This document shows positions 41,634 to 42,622 of a stretch of 42,622 nucleotides of DNA, one piece after another. The translations under genes were made by a program, and so were the position numbers. Positions within the stretch are counted from its first letter, which is position 1; the number at the start of each line of letters is the position of its first letter. The notes beneath the pieces are model-generated. The model worked only from the letters and a program-made list of their open reading frames with translations, did no database searches and was not told the origin of the DNA. Source of the stretch: Gemmatimonadota bacterium (GTDB taxonomy: Bacteria > Gemmatimonadota > Gemmatimonadetes > Gemmatimonadales > GWC2-71-9); assembly GCA_011390645.1 (NCBI GenBank), contig JAABRY010000015.1, forward strand, positions 1 through 42,622, written 5' to 3'.

Positions 41634-41659
41634 CCCTCGCAAGGAAGTGCCTGAGGAAC

Positions 41660-41685
41660 GGCTATCGATCTGCGCTTCTGCGGCG
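41660..41685 (-). repeat. attC-like 3' half (site 4)
   Basis: The 15-mer TGCGCTTCTGCGGCG (plus strand, 41671-41685) is identical to 40954-40968 in site 2, and the adjoining R-box-like end reads GATAGCC on the minus strand. No matching 5' arm is found within 100 bp to the right, so the site is truncated or marks an array edge. Confidence 0.55.
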
Positions 41686-41830
41686 AGGGATGCCCCCCAA
41701 TGCCAAATGGCCCGGGTACAGAAGGGCTCTGCCCCAACCGACTCGACCCCACTCCTCGCAAGGCACGCTGACACCGCCTATACTGCTGCGATCCCCGCTG
41801 CATGGTCACCCTCCCATACCAGGACACAAG

Positions 41831-42622
41831 ATGGTGCTCCTCTCTTCAGATCGTGGCGGCTTCCGCGCGCACGGCGCGCGCACCATGGGCACCGTGCTCC
41901 TCGCGCTGGTGGTCGCATCGTGCAGTCGCACCACCTCATCGGTCGTCGCCCTCACCGGCGGAACCCTGTATGACGGGACCGGCGACGCGCCGATGACCGA
42001 TGCGGTGGTGCTGATTGACGGTGCGACCATCCGGTGCGTAGGGTCGCGCGAGGACTGCCCCGTGCCCAGCGGTGCGACCATCGAGGACCTGGCCGGACGG
42101 TTCATCACGCCCGGGCTCGTGGATGCCCACGTGCACGTGGGCCAGACCGGCTGGCTCGATGGGCGGCCGGGCGCGATCGATCTCCGCGCCAAGTACCCGT
42201 ACGACTCGGTCACGTTCATGCTTCGCGACAACCCGGACCGCTTCTATCGGAGCTGGGTGTGCGCCGGCGTGACGGCGGCGTATGACGTCGGGGGGATGGA
42301 GTGGACGGTGACACAGGCGCGTCGGGACGCGGCCCGGCCCGACGCCCCGCACATGGAAGCCGCAGGGCCATTGGTGTCCCACGCCGGACTACCCTCGCTC
42401 TCCATTCCAGGCGACTCGACGTTCATCATGCTCACGAGCCCCGAGGCGGGCGTCGCCGGCGTCCGCAAGCTCAAGGCGATGAATGCGGCGGCCGTGAAGG
42501 TCTGGCTGCTCGCTCCGCCCGACAGTCAGTGGCCCGAGATCCAGGCGCGCTTCCGCGCCGTCGCCGCAGAGGTGAAGGCGCAAGAGTTGCCGCTCATCAT
42601 GCACGCCACGAGCATGCGCGAG
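41831..42622 (+). CDS. Amidohydrolase family lipoprotein (3'-truncated)
   Basis: The frame is open to the right edge for 264 codons. AGGA lies 6 bases before the ATG at 41831; an ATG at 41885 would give a more normal signal, MGTVLLALVVASC, with the lipobox cysteine. The sequence 'VALTGGTLYDGTGDAPMTDAVVLIDGATIRCVG...GRFITPGLVDAHVHVG' is the start of an imidazolonepropionase-like amidohydrolase, with H-x-H metal ligands. Downstream 'AAVKVWLL' offers a candidate carboxylated lysine and 'LIMHATS' a further His. It is divergent from the vapBC operon. The remaining metal ligands lie beyond the window. Confidence 0.88.
   Translation, partial: MVLLSSDRGGFRAHGARTMGTVLLALVVASCSRTTSSVVALTGGTLYDGTGDAPMTDAVVLIDGATIRCVGSREDCPVPSGATIEDLAGRFITPGLVDAHVHVGQTGWLDGRPGAIDLRAKYPYDSVTFMLRDNPDRFYRSWVCAGVTAAYDVGGMEWTVTQARRDAARPDAPHMEAAGPLVSHAGLPSLSIPGDSTFIMLTSPEAGVAGVRKLKAMNAAAVKVWLLAPPDSQWPEIQARFRAVAAEVKAQELPLIMHATSMRE

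Larger units (their letters stand above)
38750..41685 (-). mobile_element. Integron-cassette-like cluster without integrase (CALIN-like), inferred
   Basis: Genes on the minus strand (VapBC pair, DJ-1-like, propeller lipoprotein) are each followed by an imperfect inverted repeat with attC character, and a fourth 3'-half lies before the first gene. Orientation matches integrons: genes read toward the repeat that ends their cassette. Toxin-antitoxin pairs and small single-gene units are common cassette content. No tyrosine recombinase is in the window, and the R boxes are degenerate, so the cluster may be immobile. Confidence 0.6.

Overview
The window is about 42.6 kb of GC-rich bacterial chromosome and is almost fully coding. 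It carries TonB-dependent uptake, many lipoproteins, a Tat substrate, a PEP-CTERM protein, 6-bladed-propeller lipoproteins with a 'GEGPGDY' motif, P1-type peptidase and heptamer-repeat-filled spacers. Together these suggest a Gemmatimonadota-like Gram-negative organism. This assignment is inferred from gene content and style; there is no rRNA or tRNA in the window to prove it. After start codons are corrected, no gene-free stretch exceeds 300 bases.

Left part (1-9.7 kb): an M23 peptidase cut by the window edge, an epimerase-like NAD(P)-binding protein, a Y-family polymerase homologue that has lost two of its three catalytic acidic residues, a P1 (DmpA-type) peptidase, small membrane proteins, a YVTN propeller lipoprotein, a coupled tautomerase/membrane/VOC operon, a second VOC protein, and a DUF2784-type membrane protein. 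Spacers between 1.5 and 4.6 kb hold arrays of 7-bp tandem repeats and two copies of a 51-bp hairpin repeat that bracket the peptidase gene.

Middle (9.2-26.9 kb): stress genes (YciF-like ferritin-like protein, large-subunit catalase katE), an ice-binding-like PEP-CTERM protein, a run of minus-strand genes (a PHB-depolymerase-like esterase, a GerMN lipoprotein, an EEP-family phosphohydrolase, a hypoxanthine-type DNA glycosylase, a 5'-nucleotidase relative with a SoxB-like motif, a CPBP protease, a BamE-like lipoprotein), then ppc on the plus strand. A tightly overlapping four-gene minus-strand operon follows: phosphodiesterase-like lipoprotein, Gfo/Idh/MocA oxidoreductase and two glycosyltransferase-like proteins.

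Phosphate-ester block (25.9-33.1 kb): the phosphodiesterase lipoprotein is divergent from a TonB receptor that is ATGA-coupled to a Tat-exported PhoD phosphatase. This pair ends at a strong terminator facing a convergent phytase-like lipoprotein. It looks like an outer-membrane and periplasmic organophosphate acquisition locus.

Right part (33.3-41.6 kb): every gene is on the minus strand and most are small: a 28-residue Gly-rich membrane peptide, a second esterase, three NTF2-like proteins, a VOC protein, a DJ-1-like protein, a propeller lipoprotein and a VapBC-type toxin-antitoxin pair. Between 38.7 and 41.7 kb the genes are separated by imperfect inverted repeats. These have attC features: R-box-like ends, paired arms, and extra unpaired bases confined to the 5' arm. 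No integrase is visible, so this looks like a decayed integron cassette cluster (CALIN-like). A truncated amidohydrolase lipoprotein gene runs off the right edge.
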